Shown: positions 54,934 to 62,702 of the stretch, in pieces
How positions within the stretch are numbered: the first letter of the stretch is position 1
Layout of the letters: every line of letters begins with the position of its first letter
NCBI GenBank assembly: GCA_964603725.1
Contig: CAZRWW010000022.1
Location: 5,351 to 69,350, forward strand
Source: CAZDKK01 sp964603725
Lineage (GTDB): Bacteria > Eisenbacteria > RBG-16-71-46 > CAIMUX01 > WJJG01
DNA length: 64,000 nt
Direction: 5' to 3'
The notes under the pieces: generated by a model
Seen by the model: only the letters and a program-made list of their open reading frames with translations
Databases searched by the model: none
Told to the model about the DNA's origin: nothing
Made by a program: the position numbers and the translations under genes

Positions 54934-56031
54934 CTAGTCGAGCTTCTCCCCGCACTGGTTGCAGTGGATCGAATCGGGCAGGTTCTGCGCCCGACACTTG
55001 TGGCACGTCCGCGGTTGCGGCTTCTCCTGGGCGGCGCGCCCGCAGCCCGGACAGAAGCGGGCGCCGGGCGGGAGCTTCTCCTGGCAGTGGGCGCAGACGC
55101 CGAAGACCAGGAGCTGCTGACCGCAGGCGGCGCAGAAGCGCGCGTCCGGCGAGACGGGGTGCTGGCACCCCGGGCACACCGGTCCGGCCGGACGTTGGGC
55201 CAGGAACATGGCGGGCATCATCAGCCCCATGCCCAGGCCCACGCCCTCGCCGGCCCCGCCCGTCGACTGAGCGGCCTTCTCCATCGCCATGGCGGCCTTC
55301 ATCTGCAGCAGGCGGTTCATGTCGTCGAACAGACCCAGGCGACTGCGGTCGTCGATGGCCTGCTGGACCTCGGGCGGCGGCGTGATGGCATTGATGTAGA
55401 TACCCGTGAGGGCCAGGCCGAACTGCCCGAAGTCATCCTGCAGGCGGCGCGCCAGATTGACCGACAGCTCGTCGTACTTGGCCGGCAGATTCAGGATCGA
55501 ATCGACCGTCTCGCCCATGTAGTCATTGAAGCGCGAGACGATCACCTGATTGAGGTAGTCGCCGATCTCCGCGGTCGTAAAGATGCCCTGGGTGCCCACC
55601 ATGCGGTTGACGAACAGCAGGGGCTGGACCACCTGGACGTTGAAGGCTCCGAAAGTCCGCAGCCGGATCAGTCCCAGCTCGGAGTCCTTGAAGGCGACCG
55701 GGTCGCGCGTGCCCCACTTGAGGTTCGTGAAGACCTTCAGATTGACGAAGTAGACCTCGGCCCGCAGGGGACTGGTGAATCCCCAGGGGAGACTGACCAG
55801 CCGGGTGAGCACGGGGATGTTCCCGGTCACCAGCGTGTGGCGTCCCGGACCAAAGGCCTCGATGGCTCGACCCTGGTAGAAAAAGACCGCGGCCTGGCTC
55901 TCCCGAACGGTGAGCTGGGCCCCGTACTTGATGTCGCCCGACCCTCGCTCGGGGATCCGGTGCACGAGCTCCTGGCCCGTGTCGTCGAACCACTCCAGGA
56001 CTTCGATGAAGACGGCGTTCTGATTTCCCAT
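54934..56031 (-). CDS. SPFH-domain protein with three C-terminal zinc ribbons (YdjI/virion-core-like)
   Basis: A 365-residue protein. Residues 1-260 form an SPFH/band-7-type domain of the bacterial YdjI (virion core protein-like) group: VFIEVLEWFDD, then ESQAAVFFYQGRAIEAFGPG, then a long amphipathic helix. A Gly/Met-rich hinge follows. Three CxxC...CxxC zinc ribbons end the protein (Cys286/289/300/303, 313/316/327/330, 343/346/357/360). SPFH proteins form large membrane-associated rings or scaffolds. The chosen Met is the first in the fold; GGAGG lies upstream at a long spacing. First gene of the likely operon with the zinc-ribbon and solenoid genes. Confidence 0.82.
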   Translation of the reverse strand: MGNQNAVFIEVLEWFDDTGQELVHRIPERGSGDIKYGAQLTVRESQAAVFFYQGRAIEAFGPGRHTLVTGNIPVLTRLVSLPWGFTSPLRAEVYFVNLKVFTNLKWGTRDPVAFKDSELGLIRLRTFGAFNVQVVQPLLFVNRMVGTQGIFTTAEIGDYLNQVIVSRFNDYMGETVDSILNLPAKYDELSVNLARRLQDDFGQFGLALTGIYINAITPPPEVQQAIDDRSRLGLFDDMNRLLQMKAAMAMEKAAQSTGGAGEGVGLGMGLMMPAMFLAQRPAGPVCPGCQHPVSPDARFCAACGQQLLVFGVCAHCQEKLPPGARFCPGCGRAAQEKPQPRTCHKCRAQNLPDSIHCNQCGEKLD

Positions 56032-56204
56032 GCTGAGTCGGGCCTCCACGTGACGGGCCGGTGTTAGTCGGTTGCCACCGGTAAGAATCGGCCGGATGGG
56101 GCGGCGCCTTGAAGGGCTGGGAAGGGCTCGGGCCGATCTCTTGGGGGCCGCGCAATCGCCGCTTCGCAAAGGCACGAATACCATCTTTAGACGTATCGGA
56201 ACCG

Positions 56205-56256
56205 TAATGCAATCGTTACTACTATAACATATTACAATTATATAATATACATATAG
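56205..56256. promoter_or_regulatory. AT-rich island in the SPFH/PAS-sensor intergenic region
   Basis: About 40 bases (56217-56256) are nearly all A/T in a window that is otherwise strongly G/C-rich. TATAAT occurs in it on the plus strand, and TTGCAT-17-TAAAGA occurs on the minus strand just beside it. Likely a promoter or upstream element, possibly a transcription-factor or nucleoid-protein site. Confidence 0.55.
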
Positions 56257-56531
56257 GCCAGAAGGAACCTCCTTCCGCCTCCGATGCGCCCGCCATTCTC
56301 CAGGTCCCGATCAACGTGGCGACGCGAGTGGCCGATCCAGGTAGGCACAGGGCGAATCCGGTAGGCGTCCTGGATCCCGATCCTCGATTCGCGGGCTCTG
56401 TCACCCATGGTGCGCTGCCTTCAGTGCGCCCCCCTGGAGGCCCGCTCGTCGCGGCTCCGGCTGCTCGTGCGGCCCGGGGCGTGTCGATGAGCGGGCCTCG
56501 CACGTATGGGGCGTAAGGGCCGGGGACGTGC

Positions 56532-56559
56532 GCCGGCCAGGGGTATCGCCCTGGCCGGC
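56532..56559. promoter_or_regulatory. perfect 11-bp dyad upstream of the PAS sensor gene
   Basis: GCCGGCCAGGG (56532-56542) and CCCTGGCCGGC (56549-56559) flank a 6-base centre. No T-tract follows. It lies 82 bp before the sensor start, a position suited to an operator or an RNA hairpin in the leader. Confidence 0.6.
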
Positions 56560-56641
56560 AATGTCGTAGGATGAGCCGCAGAACCGGTGCCCATGCACGG
56601 GCGCACGACTTGGCGAGCGCGCACGAGGTCAGGCGGGGCGA

Positions 56642-58903
56642 ATGACACAGGGGCGCAGAGCATCCGGTGGCGCCCTCCGCGGCAAGCTCGAGGAGCAGCA
56701 CCAAGAGGCCTTGGCCCGCGGATTCGACGCCCAGACCGGCCGGACGAAGGACCAGGAATTCGTCCGGTGCTTCCATGCCCTGGTCCAGCGGATCCTGGAC
56801 ACCCCGCCCGAGGAAATCGCGAACCTGCGCCTGGTCTCGGCCGGCGAACTCACTGGGGGCGATGACGGCGCGTGGCCCGCGGCGAGCGCGCGCCAGGGTC
56901 AGGAGCTGGTCATCTTCCGGCGACTGGCCGAGGCCTCGGGCTACGGCTTCTGCGTGGCCGATGTCAAGGGCACCATCACCTACGCCAATCACGCGCTCTG
57001 CCGGCTCTTGGCCGAGCACGATCCCGAGGACGTCCTGGGCCGCAACATCACCACCTGCTACCCGGACGAGGTGCAGGAAGCGTTTGCGATCAACATCATT
57101 CCCACCGTCGTCAAGAACGGCCAGTGGGTGGGCGAGCTGCCCCTGCGCTCCGCCGCCGGCCAGCGGACGCCCACGCTGCAGAACATCTTCCTGGTGCACG
57201 GCGCGGCGGGGACCCCCCCTTACCTGGGCAACCTCATCATCGACATCACCGACCGGATCCGGGCCGAGGAGGGCCTGCGGCAGTCGGAGGAGCGCTACCG
57301 CAACCTGATCGAGAACATGCAGGACGCGGTCTACACGATCGACACCAACGGCATCTTCACGTTCATGAGCAAGGCGGTCGAGGCATTCACCGGTTATCGG
57401 TCCGAGGATGTCGTGGGCCGGTCCTTCCGGGAATTCATCTATCAGGACGATCGCGAAGAGTTGGAGCGGCAGTTTCGGGATCTGGTGCAGGGAGTGACGC
57501 CCGGTCCCTCGGAGTACCGGATTCTGACCAGGTCGGTCGACGTGCGCTGGGTGCGCTCCTCCACTCGTCCCATGGTGAGCGGCGGCAAGGTCGTCGGGGT
57601 GCAGGGCGTGATCACGGACATCACCGCGCGCAAGCGGGTCGAGCAGGCCCTGCGGTCGAGCGAGGAGAAATTCTCCCAGGCGTTTCGACTGAGTCCCGAC
57701 GGCATGTTCATCTTTCGCATCGCGGAAGGTGAGATTCTCGACGTCAACGAAAGCTTCCTGCGCACAACCGGCCTCCCGCGCAGCGAGGTCGTGGGCAAGT
57801 CGACGCACGCCCTGCTGTACTGGCCCCTGCCCGGTGGGCGCGATGCCTTCGTCCGTTCGTTGGGCGATACCGGGGCGGCCGACAGCGCCGAGGGGGCCCT
57901 GCGCTCGAGCGACGGCCGGCTCATTCCGGTCCTGGTCTCCGCCCGCTCGATCGAGGTGGGCGGCGAACCGCACGCGATCTGCGTGGCGCGGGACATCACG
58001 CACCGCCGCCGGTTCGAGGAGTCGATCCGCCGCCAGCGGGACCTGTCGCTCGACTTGCGCACGGCCCAAAGCCCGGACGAGGCCATCCGGCTGTGCGTCG
58101 AAGCGGCGCTGGCGGTCGCGGAGATGGATGCCGGCGGCTTCTATGCCCTCGATCGCGACTCGGGTGAGCTGGAGCTTCGCTACGGCACCGGTCTTTCTCC
58201 TGAGTTCCTGCACCGTAACCGGCGCTTCAGCGCTGACTCGGAGCCCACCCGCCTGGTCTTGGCCGGCAAGCCGGTCTACACGCAGCACGAACGATTCGAG
58301 GGTCCGCCCACCCCGGGCAAGCCCGGAGAGGGACTGCGAGCGGTCGCCGTCATCCCGGTCGCGACCGCGGAGCGGGTCGTCGGGGTCCTCAACGTGGCCT
58401 CGCGCATCCGTGCGGAAGTCCCCGAGTCCGCACGTGAGCCGCTGGAAGCCGTGGCGACGCAGATCGGGAGCGTGCTGGCGCAGGCCGAGGCGGCCGAGGC
58501 CCTCCGGAATTGCGAGCGGATGCACCGGCTCCTGGCCGGGGCCATGAATGAAGGGGTGGCCTGGCACCGGCTGGTCCATGACGCGCGGGGCGAGCCGGTC
58601 GACTACGAGTTCGTGGACGTCAATCCGGCCTTCGAGCGGCTGCTGGGGGTGACGCGCGAGGCGGTCGTCGGCAAGCGAGCTCGTGACGTCTACGGCGGGG
58701 ACCAACCCTTCCATCTCGAACGCTTCCGCCGGGTGGCGCTGAGCGAAGAGCAAGCCCATTTCTCGGCGGACTGCCCGGCTTGCGCCAAGCACGTGCGCAT
58801 CAGGGCATTCTCCCCATGCCGGGGGCAGTTCATCGCCGTGATCAGGGAGGCGCGCGCGTCCCAGGAAGAGCCCGATTCCGCGGCCCCGGCAGGGTCCGCC
58901 TAG
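56642..58903 (+). CDS. PAS-PAS-PAS-GAF-PAS sensor protein without kinase domain
   Basis: A 753-residue soluble sensor. Domains in order: PAS (about 90-205, ending DITDRIRAEEGL), PAS (215-335, ending DITARKRVEQAL), PAS (340-460, ending DITHRRRFEESI), GAF (470-615), PAS-like (625-740) with a CPAC pair at 711-714. There is no HisKA, HATPase, GGDEF or other output domain. The sigma54 activator gene begins 36 bp downstream, so it probably signals by protein contact, as NifL does to NifA (inference). GGCGGGGC precedes the ATG. Confidence 0.85.
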   Translation: MTQGRRASGGALRGKLEEQHQEALARGFDAQTGRTKDQEFVRCFHALVQRILDTPPEEIANLRLVSAGELTGGDDGAWPAASARQGQELVIFRRLAEASGYGFCVADVKGTITYANHALCRLLAEHDPEDVLGRNITTCYPDEVQEAFAINIIPTVVKNGQWVGELPLRSAAGQRTPTLQNIFLVHGAAGTPPYLGNLIIDITDRIRAEEGLRQSEERYRNLIENMQDAVYTIDTNGIFTFMSKAVEAFTGYRSEDVVGRSFREFIYQDDREELERQFRDLVQGVTPGPSEYRILTRSVDVRWVRSSTRPMVSGGKVVGVQGVITDITARKRVEQALRSSEEKFSQAFRLSPDGMFIFRIAEGEILDVNESFLRTTGLPRSEVVGKSTHALLYWPLPGGRDAFVRSLGDTGAADSAEGALRSSDGRLIPVLVSARSIEVGGEPHAICVARDITHRRRFEESIRRQRDLSLDLRTAQSPDEAIRLCVEAALAVAEMDAGGFYALDRDSGELELRYGTGLSPEFLHRNRRFSADSEPTRLVLAGKPVYTQHERFEGPPTPGKPGEGLRAVAVIPVATAERVVGVLNVASRIRAEVPESAREPLEAVATQIGSVLAQAEAAEALRNCERMHRLLAGAMNEGVAWHRLVHDARGEPVDYEFVDVNPAFERLLGVTREAVVGKRARDVYGGDQPFHLERFRRVALSEEQAHFSADCPACAKHVRIRAFSPCRGQFIAVIREARASQEEPDSAAPAGSA

Positions 58904-58939
58904 CTGCGGGCCGCGCCTGAGCCGCGCCGGAGGAGGCCG

Positions 58940-60367
58940 ATGGCGACACGGGGCACTGCCGGAGGCAAGGCGGCCGTCCTGCTGATCGACACCGATCAGC
59001 AGTACGGGCGCGAGCTCGTCGAGCGCCTGGGCGGGGCCTACGCGTTCGAGGTCAACCCCGACCCGCACGGCGCCCTTGCCGACATCGATTCCGGTCAGTT
59101 CGACGCCGTCCTGCTCAATGTCGACGGCGCCTCGGGAGAAGCCGGCTTCGAGCTGCTGGAGCGGATCCGCAAGCGCAACGCCCGGCTGCCCGTCATCGTC
59201 TTGACGCGGCAGGAGCAGGTGGCCGGCGCGCTGCGGGCCGGCCAGCTCGGCGCAACCGACTATCTGGGCAAGTCCGCCGCTTTCCCGCACCTGGCGCAGC
59301 GAATCGATGCCGCGCTGCGGCGCCGAGCGGCGGACCAGGAACGGGTCGCGTCGCGGCGGCGTCCGGGGCAAGCCCGCGCGCAGTTCGTGGGCGGCAGCGA
59401 TGCCGTTCAACGCCTCCTGGCGGACGCTGAGATGGTGGCGGCGGTCGACAGCACCGTGCTGATCACGGGCGAGAACGGCACGGGCAAGGAAGTCCTGGCG
59501 CGCTTTGTCCACGAGCGCAGTCGCCGGGCCGACAAGCTCTTTGTGCCGGTCAATTGCGCGGCGATTCCCGACGGCCTGGTGGAGAGCAAGCTCTTTGGGC
59601 ACGAACGCGGCGCCTTCACCGGAGCCGTGGCTTCCTGCAAGGGCAGCTTCGAGCTGGCCGACCAGGGCACGCTGTTCCTGGACGAGATCACCGAGATGCC
59701 CATCGCGCTTCAGCCCAAGCTGCTCCGCGCGCTGCAATCGGGCGAGTTCTCCCGCGTGGGGTCCGAGCACGTCAAGACGGCCGATGCGCGCGTGATCTGC
59801 TCCAGCAATCGCGACATGAACACCGCCGTGTCGGAAGGGCTTCTGCGCACGGACCTCTTCTACCGGATCAATGTGGTGTGGCTCCACGTGCCGCCGTTGC
59901 GGCACCGGCGCGAGGATGTCCCCGGGCTCGCGCGCCACTTTCTGCGCAAGAAGGCGGCCGAGCTGCGCAAGCGCGTGGATGAGATAGCGCCGGCGGCAGA
60001 TGCCGCCTTGCTGGCGCACACCTGGCCGGGCAACGCGCGTGAGCTGGAGAATGTGATCGAGAGGGCGGTGGTCTTCGCCACTTCGCACGTCATCGGACCT
60101 GAGCTGCTCAGCCCGATCATCTCCGGCGCGCCCTACCTCTCCATGAACTGGGACGCGGCCCGGGATCTGGCCCTGCGACGCTTCGAGCGGGGCTACCTGT
60201 CGGCCGTGCTGCAGGTCCACCGCGGATCGGTGTCGGCCGCCTCCCAGGCCATGGGGGTCTCGCGCCAGGCCTTCTACAAGGCCCTAGAACGCACGGGACT
60301 GAACCCCGAGCGCTTCCGCCAAGGCCCCTCGACCGACGCCCACGACAGTCGATCCCCTCTGGGATGA
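58940..60367 (+). CDS. NtrC-type sigma54 activator with a non-phosphorylatable receiver
   Basis: A 475-residue activator. The receiver (about 10-130) has Asn60 (VLLNVDGASG) where the phosphoacceptor Asp should be, and its conserved Lys is followed by Ser instead of Pro (YLGKSAAF). The AAA+ core has Walker A GENGTGKE (177-184) and the sigma54-contacting GAFTGA loop (224-229). A C-terminal Fis-type helix-turn-helix (GSVSAASQAMGVSRQAFYKAL) binds DNA. Since it cannot be activated by phosphoryl transfer to Asp, it is probably regulated by the upstream PAS/GAF sensor. Enhancer target genes are not shown by the sequence. Confidence 0.88.
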   Translation: MATRGTAGGKAAVLLIDTDQQYGRELVERLGGAYAFEVNPDPHGALADIDSGQFDAVLLNVDGASGEAGFELLERIRKRNARLPVIVLTRQEQVAGALRAGQLGATDYLGKSAAFPHLAQRIDAALRRRAADQERVASRRRPGQARAQFVGGSDAVQRLLADAEMVAAVDSTVLITGENGTGKEVLARFVHERSRRADKLFVPVNCAAIPDGLVESKLFGHERGAFTGAVASCKGSFELADQGTLFLDEITEMPIALQPKLLRALQSGEFSRVGSEHVKTADARVICSSNRDMNTAVSEGLLRTDLFYRINVVWLHVPPLRHRREDVPGLARHFLRKKAAELRKRVDEIAPAADAALLAHTWPGNARELENVIERAVVFATSHVIGPELLSPIISGAPYLSMNWDAARDLALRRFERGYLSAVLQVHRGSVSAASQAMGVSRQAFYKALERTGLNPERFRQGPSTDAHDSRSPLG

Positions 60368-61017
60368 CAACCTTGGGATGACGTCGTGGAAAGATTGGCC
60401 ATTGACACCCCCGACGGGCGGGAATATCATGCCCGTGTGTGGGGTTGGCGGGGTTCTGGATGATGGCCCCGATCAGGGCGGACCGTCTCCATACCGTCAA
60501 TCAGCACTTGACACACGAACTGGAGCCGGAGATCGCCGGCCGGAGCACGCGGACAAGACCTGGTTGGTGAAACTGCGCAATTAGACTGAACACAGTAAGT
60601 TACGCGGGACAAGCCAGGCGGGTCGATTCCGAGGCTCGAAAACCAGGCCGCGGCACGCGGCTTGCCGATAGAAGATCAGAGGATGTAGGTGCGCCCGGGG
60701 ACCAGCAGATGAAGACCCTCCGGGACAGGCTCGGGAACCTTTCATTAGCGAACCCATAGGGAGACGGAGCACGCCACAGCCACAGTGGTGCTATAGAAGA
60801 GCAGAGGCACCTCAGCCAATCGAGTGACCTCAGTATTGCTCTAGCGCCGCGACTCCGACCCCAAACGGGCAGCAGCGTCCCCGGCGCACCTTCTCTTCCC
60901 GGCCTCGCTTTCCCGGCCACCCGCCCGCGGGCCGCACTTACCCATGCCGTTTCTCAATGGCTCCCTGCCCGCGCCTTCCCCCTGCCCTTGGCGAGCTCGA
61001 TGAGGCACTATGGGCCC
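60368..61017. other. 650-bp gene-free region, possible untranslated RNA
   Basis: Lower in GC than the coding sequence around it, with frequent stops in all frames. A good promoter at 60402-60430 points into it, and no ORF follows within 590 bp. I see no tRNA, tmRNA, RNase P or SRP RNA signature. Either an untranslated RNA, a long leader of the tatD gene, or decayed sequence. Confidence 0.55.
60402..60430 (+). promoter_or_regulatory. strong sigma70-like promoter in the gene-free region
   Basis: TTGACA (60402-60407), 17-base spacer, TATCAT (60425-60430). It matches TTGACA exactly at -35 and four of six bases of TATAAT. It lies 34 bp after the stop of the sigma54 activator gene. Confidence 0.6.
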
Positions 61018-61776
61018 ATGGAGCTCGTGGATTCACATTGCCACCTTTATGTCGACCCGCTTGGCCAGGACGCGGGCGGTGTGCTCGCCCGCGCCCGCGC
61101 CGCAGACGTCGGGACCGTGGTGGTCCCGGCCTACGACCTGGCGTCATGGGATGCGGTCGGCGGTCTGACCGGACAGGACGGCGTGCTCGCCATGTATGGC
61201 CTCCATCCCTGGGTCGCCGGCGAGGAGCTGGATCTTCAGGCCTTGGCGCGGGCTCTGCGCGGTCCGCGCGTCGCGGGCGTGGGGGAGATCGGGCTCGACT
61301 TCCAGATTGAGGGCGCCGACGCGGGCGTGCAGCTCGCCGCTCTCACGCGCCAGCTCGATCTGGCGGTCGACCTCGATCTGCCCGTGAACCTGCACTGCCG
61401 GGGCGCATTCGAGGAGTTGCTGCGCCTGCTCGCGCGCCACCGGCCGCGGCTGCGCGGCATGGTACACGCCTTCTCGCGCGGCCCGGATCTGGCGCAGCGC
61501 TTCCTCGACCTGGGGCTGATGCTCTCGTTCGGCGGGGCGATCACGCGGCCGCGGGCCGCGCGGGCGCGCCGGAGCGCGCAGGTCGCGCCGCTGGAATCGA
61601 TCCTGATCGAGACCGACGCGCCCTCGATCGGGATGGAGGGTCTGGCGCCCGAGGAGGTCGAGCCGCGCCACACGCGCGTGGTCGCGCAGGCGCTGGCGGA
61701 GCTGCGCGGATTGAGTCTGGAGGAGGTCGCGCAGGCGACGACGGCCAATGCAGGACGACTCTTCGGCATCGGCTGA
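61018..61776 (+). CDS. TatD-family metal-dependent hydrolase
   Basis: A 252-residue TIM-barrel metallohydrolase of the TatD DNase family. It opens with the metal-binding DSHCHLY. The GVGEIGLDF stretch, the LPVNLHCRGAFEELL segment, GMVHAFSRGPDLAQ and the final Asp in ILIETDAPSIG are the other metal and active-site elements. Members are 3'-5' exonucleases or deacylases, and several have roles in DNA repair or quality control. GAGG precedes the chosen ATG. The next gene overlaps its 3' end by 29 bp in another frame. Confidence 0.88.
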   Translation: MELVDSHCHLYVDPLGQDAGGVLARARAADVGTVVVPAYDLASWDAVGGLTGQDGVLAMYGLHPWVAGEELDLQALARALRGPRVAGVGEIGLDFQIEGADAGVQLAALTRQLDLAVDLDLPVNLHCRGAFEELLRLLARHRPRLRGMVHAFSRGPDLAQRFLDLGLMLSFGGAITRPRAARARRSAQVAPLESILIETDAPSIGMEGLAPEEVEPRHTRVVAQALAELRGLSLEEVAQATTANAGRLFGIG

Positions 61777-62521
61777 GTTCCCCCGCCGGTTCACCCGGAC
61801 GGTGGATCTCTACGGCCGCGCGGGATTCGGCCGCATCCGCGCGGCCGCGGTCACCGTCGTCGGGCTGGGCGGTGTGGGCAGCCACGCGGCGCTGGCCCTT
61901 GCCCGCAGCGGCATCGGCGCCCTGCACCTGATCGACTTCGATCAGGTCACGGAGTCGTCGCTCAACCGATTGATCGTGGCGAGCCCGGGCGACGTGGGGC
62001 AGCTCAAGGTCGAGGTCCTCGCGCGGCACATCGAGCGATTCTGCCCGGACACGCGCGTGGGCGCGACGGCCGAGTTCTTCCAGCCCGAGGCGGCGGAGCG
62101 ACTGCTAGCGGCGCCCTGCGATCTCGCGATCGACGCCATCGACAGCCTGAACCCGAAAGTCGCGCTGCTCGCTGAGTGCGTGCGCCGCGGGCTGCCGGTC
62201 GTGAGCAGCATGGGCGCGGCCGGGCGGCGCGACGCCGGGCAGGTGCGGGTGGACGACATCGCCGCGACGCGCGGCTGCCCGCTCGCCCGCCGCGTGCGGC
62301 GATTGCTCCGGCTGGCGGGGGTCGTCTCGGGCGTGACGTGCGTGTATTCGGTCGAGCCGGGCGTCGAGCCGCTGCCTCCCGACGACGAGGAGCCGCACCT
62401 CGGCCCGGGGCGCGTGCGCCGGCGGCTGCCGAGCAGCATCGCGCTGCCGGGGATCTTCGGGTACGCGGCAGCGTCGGAGGCGCTGGAGCGGATCGCGGGC
62501 GGGGGCGAGCGGCGGGGGTGA
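61748..62521 (+). CDS. TcdA-like ThiF/MoeB-family E1-type enzyme
   Basis: A 257-residue ThiF-fold protein like tRNA threonylcarbamoyladenosine dehydratase (TcdA/CsdL), which makes cyclic t6A at tRNA position 37. RFTRTVDLYGRAGF is the usual TcdA-type opening. The ATP-binding motif is GLGGVGSHAALALARSG, an Asp-rich strand LIDFDQVTESSLNR follows, and a DAIDSLNPKVAL segment comes next. The catalytic E1 Cys is replaced or shifted, as in dehydratase-type members (TCVYSVEP). Its start lies inside the TatD gene, so the two are translationally coupled. Confidence 0.85.
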   Translation: MQDDSSASAEFPRRFTRTVDLYGRAGFGRIRAAAVTVVGLGGVGSHAALALARSGIGALHLIDFDQVTESSLNRLIVASPGDVGQLKVEVLARHIERFCPDTRVGATAEFFQPEAAERLLAAPCDLAIDAIDSLNPKVALLAECVRRGLPVVSSMGAAGRRDAGQVRVDDIAATRGCPLARRVRRLLRLAGVVSGVTCVYSVEPGVEPLPPDDEEPHLGPGRVRRRLPSSIALPGIFGYAAASEALERIAGGGERRG

Positions 62522-62702
62522 CCGGGCAATCGCGTCCGCGTCACCATGGGCTCCGGCTCACTCCCGCCGGATTGAGCCACGCCAGTTTGCGCCATCTCTG
62601 ACCCCGGTGTACCCTTCCGCCGGGCTGCCTCCCGAGGAATCCCCGCGGTCCGCGGCACACCGCGGGCAGCGAAACCTCTGACCCGCGCCCGAGGAGCAAG
62701 GC

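Larger units (their letters stand above)
56032..56641. other. 610-bp divergent intergenic region with AT-rich island and dyad
   Basis: Separates the SPFH operon (minus) from the PAS sensor (plus). It has an almost pure A/T stretch at about 56217-56256 and a perfect dyad at 56532-56559, described separately. No convincing ORF. Confidence 0.6.

Noticed and set aside
56222..60220. A 1332-residue minus-strand frame opposite the PAS sensor and sigma54 activator
   Set aside because: Both plus-strand genes have intact domain signatures; this frame is their antisense and has none.
60600..60700. A tRNA-like T-arm (GGTCGATTCC) in the gene-free region
   Set aside because: No matching acceptor, D-arm or anticodon arm can be formed around it.
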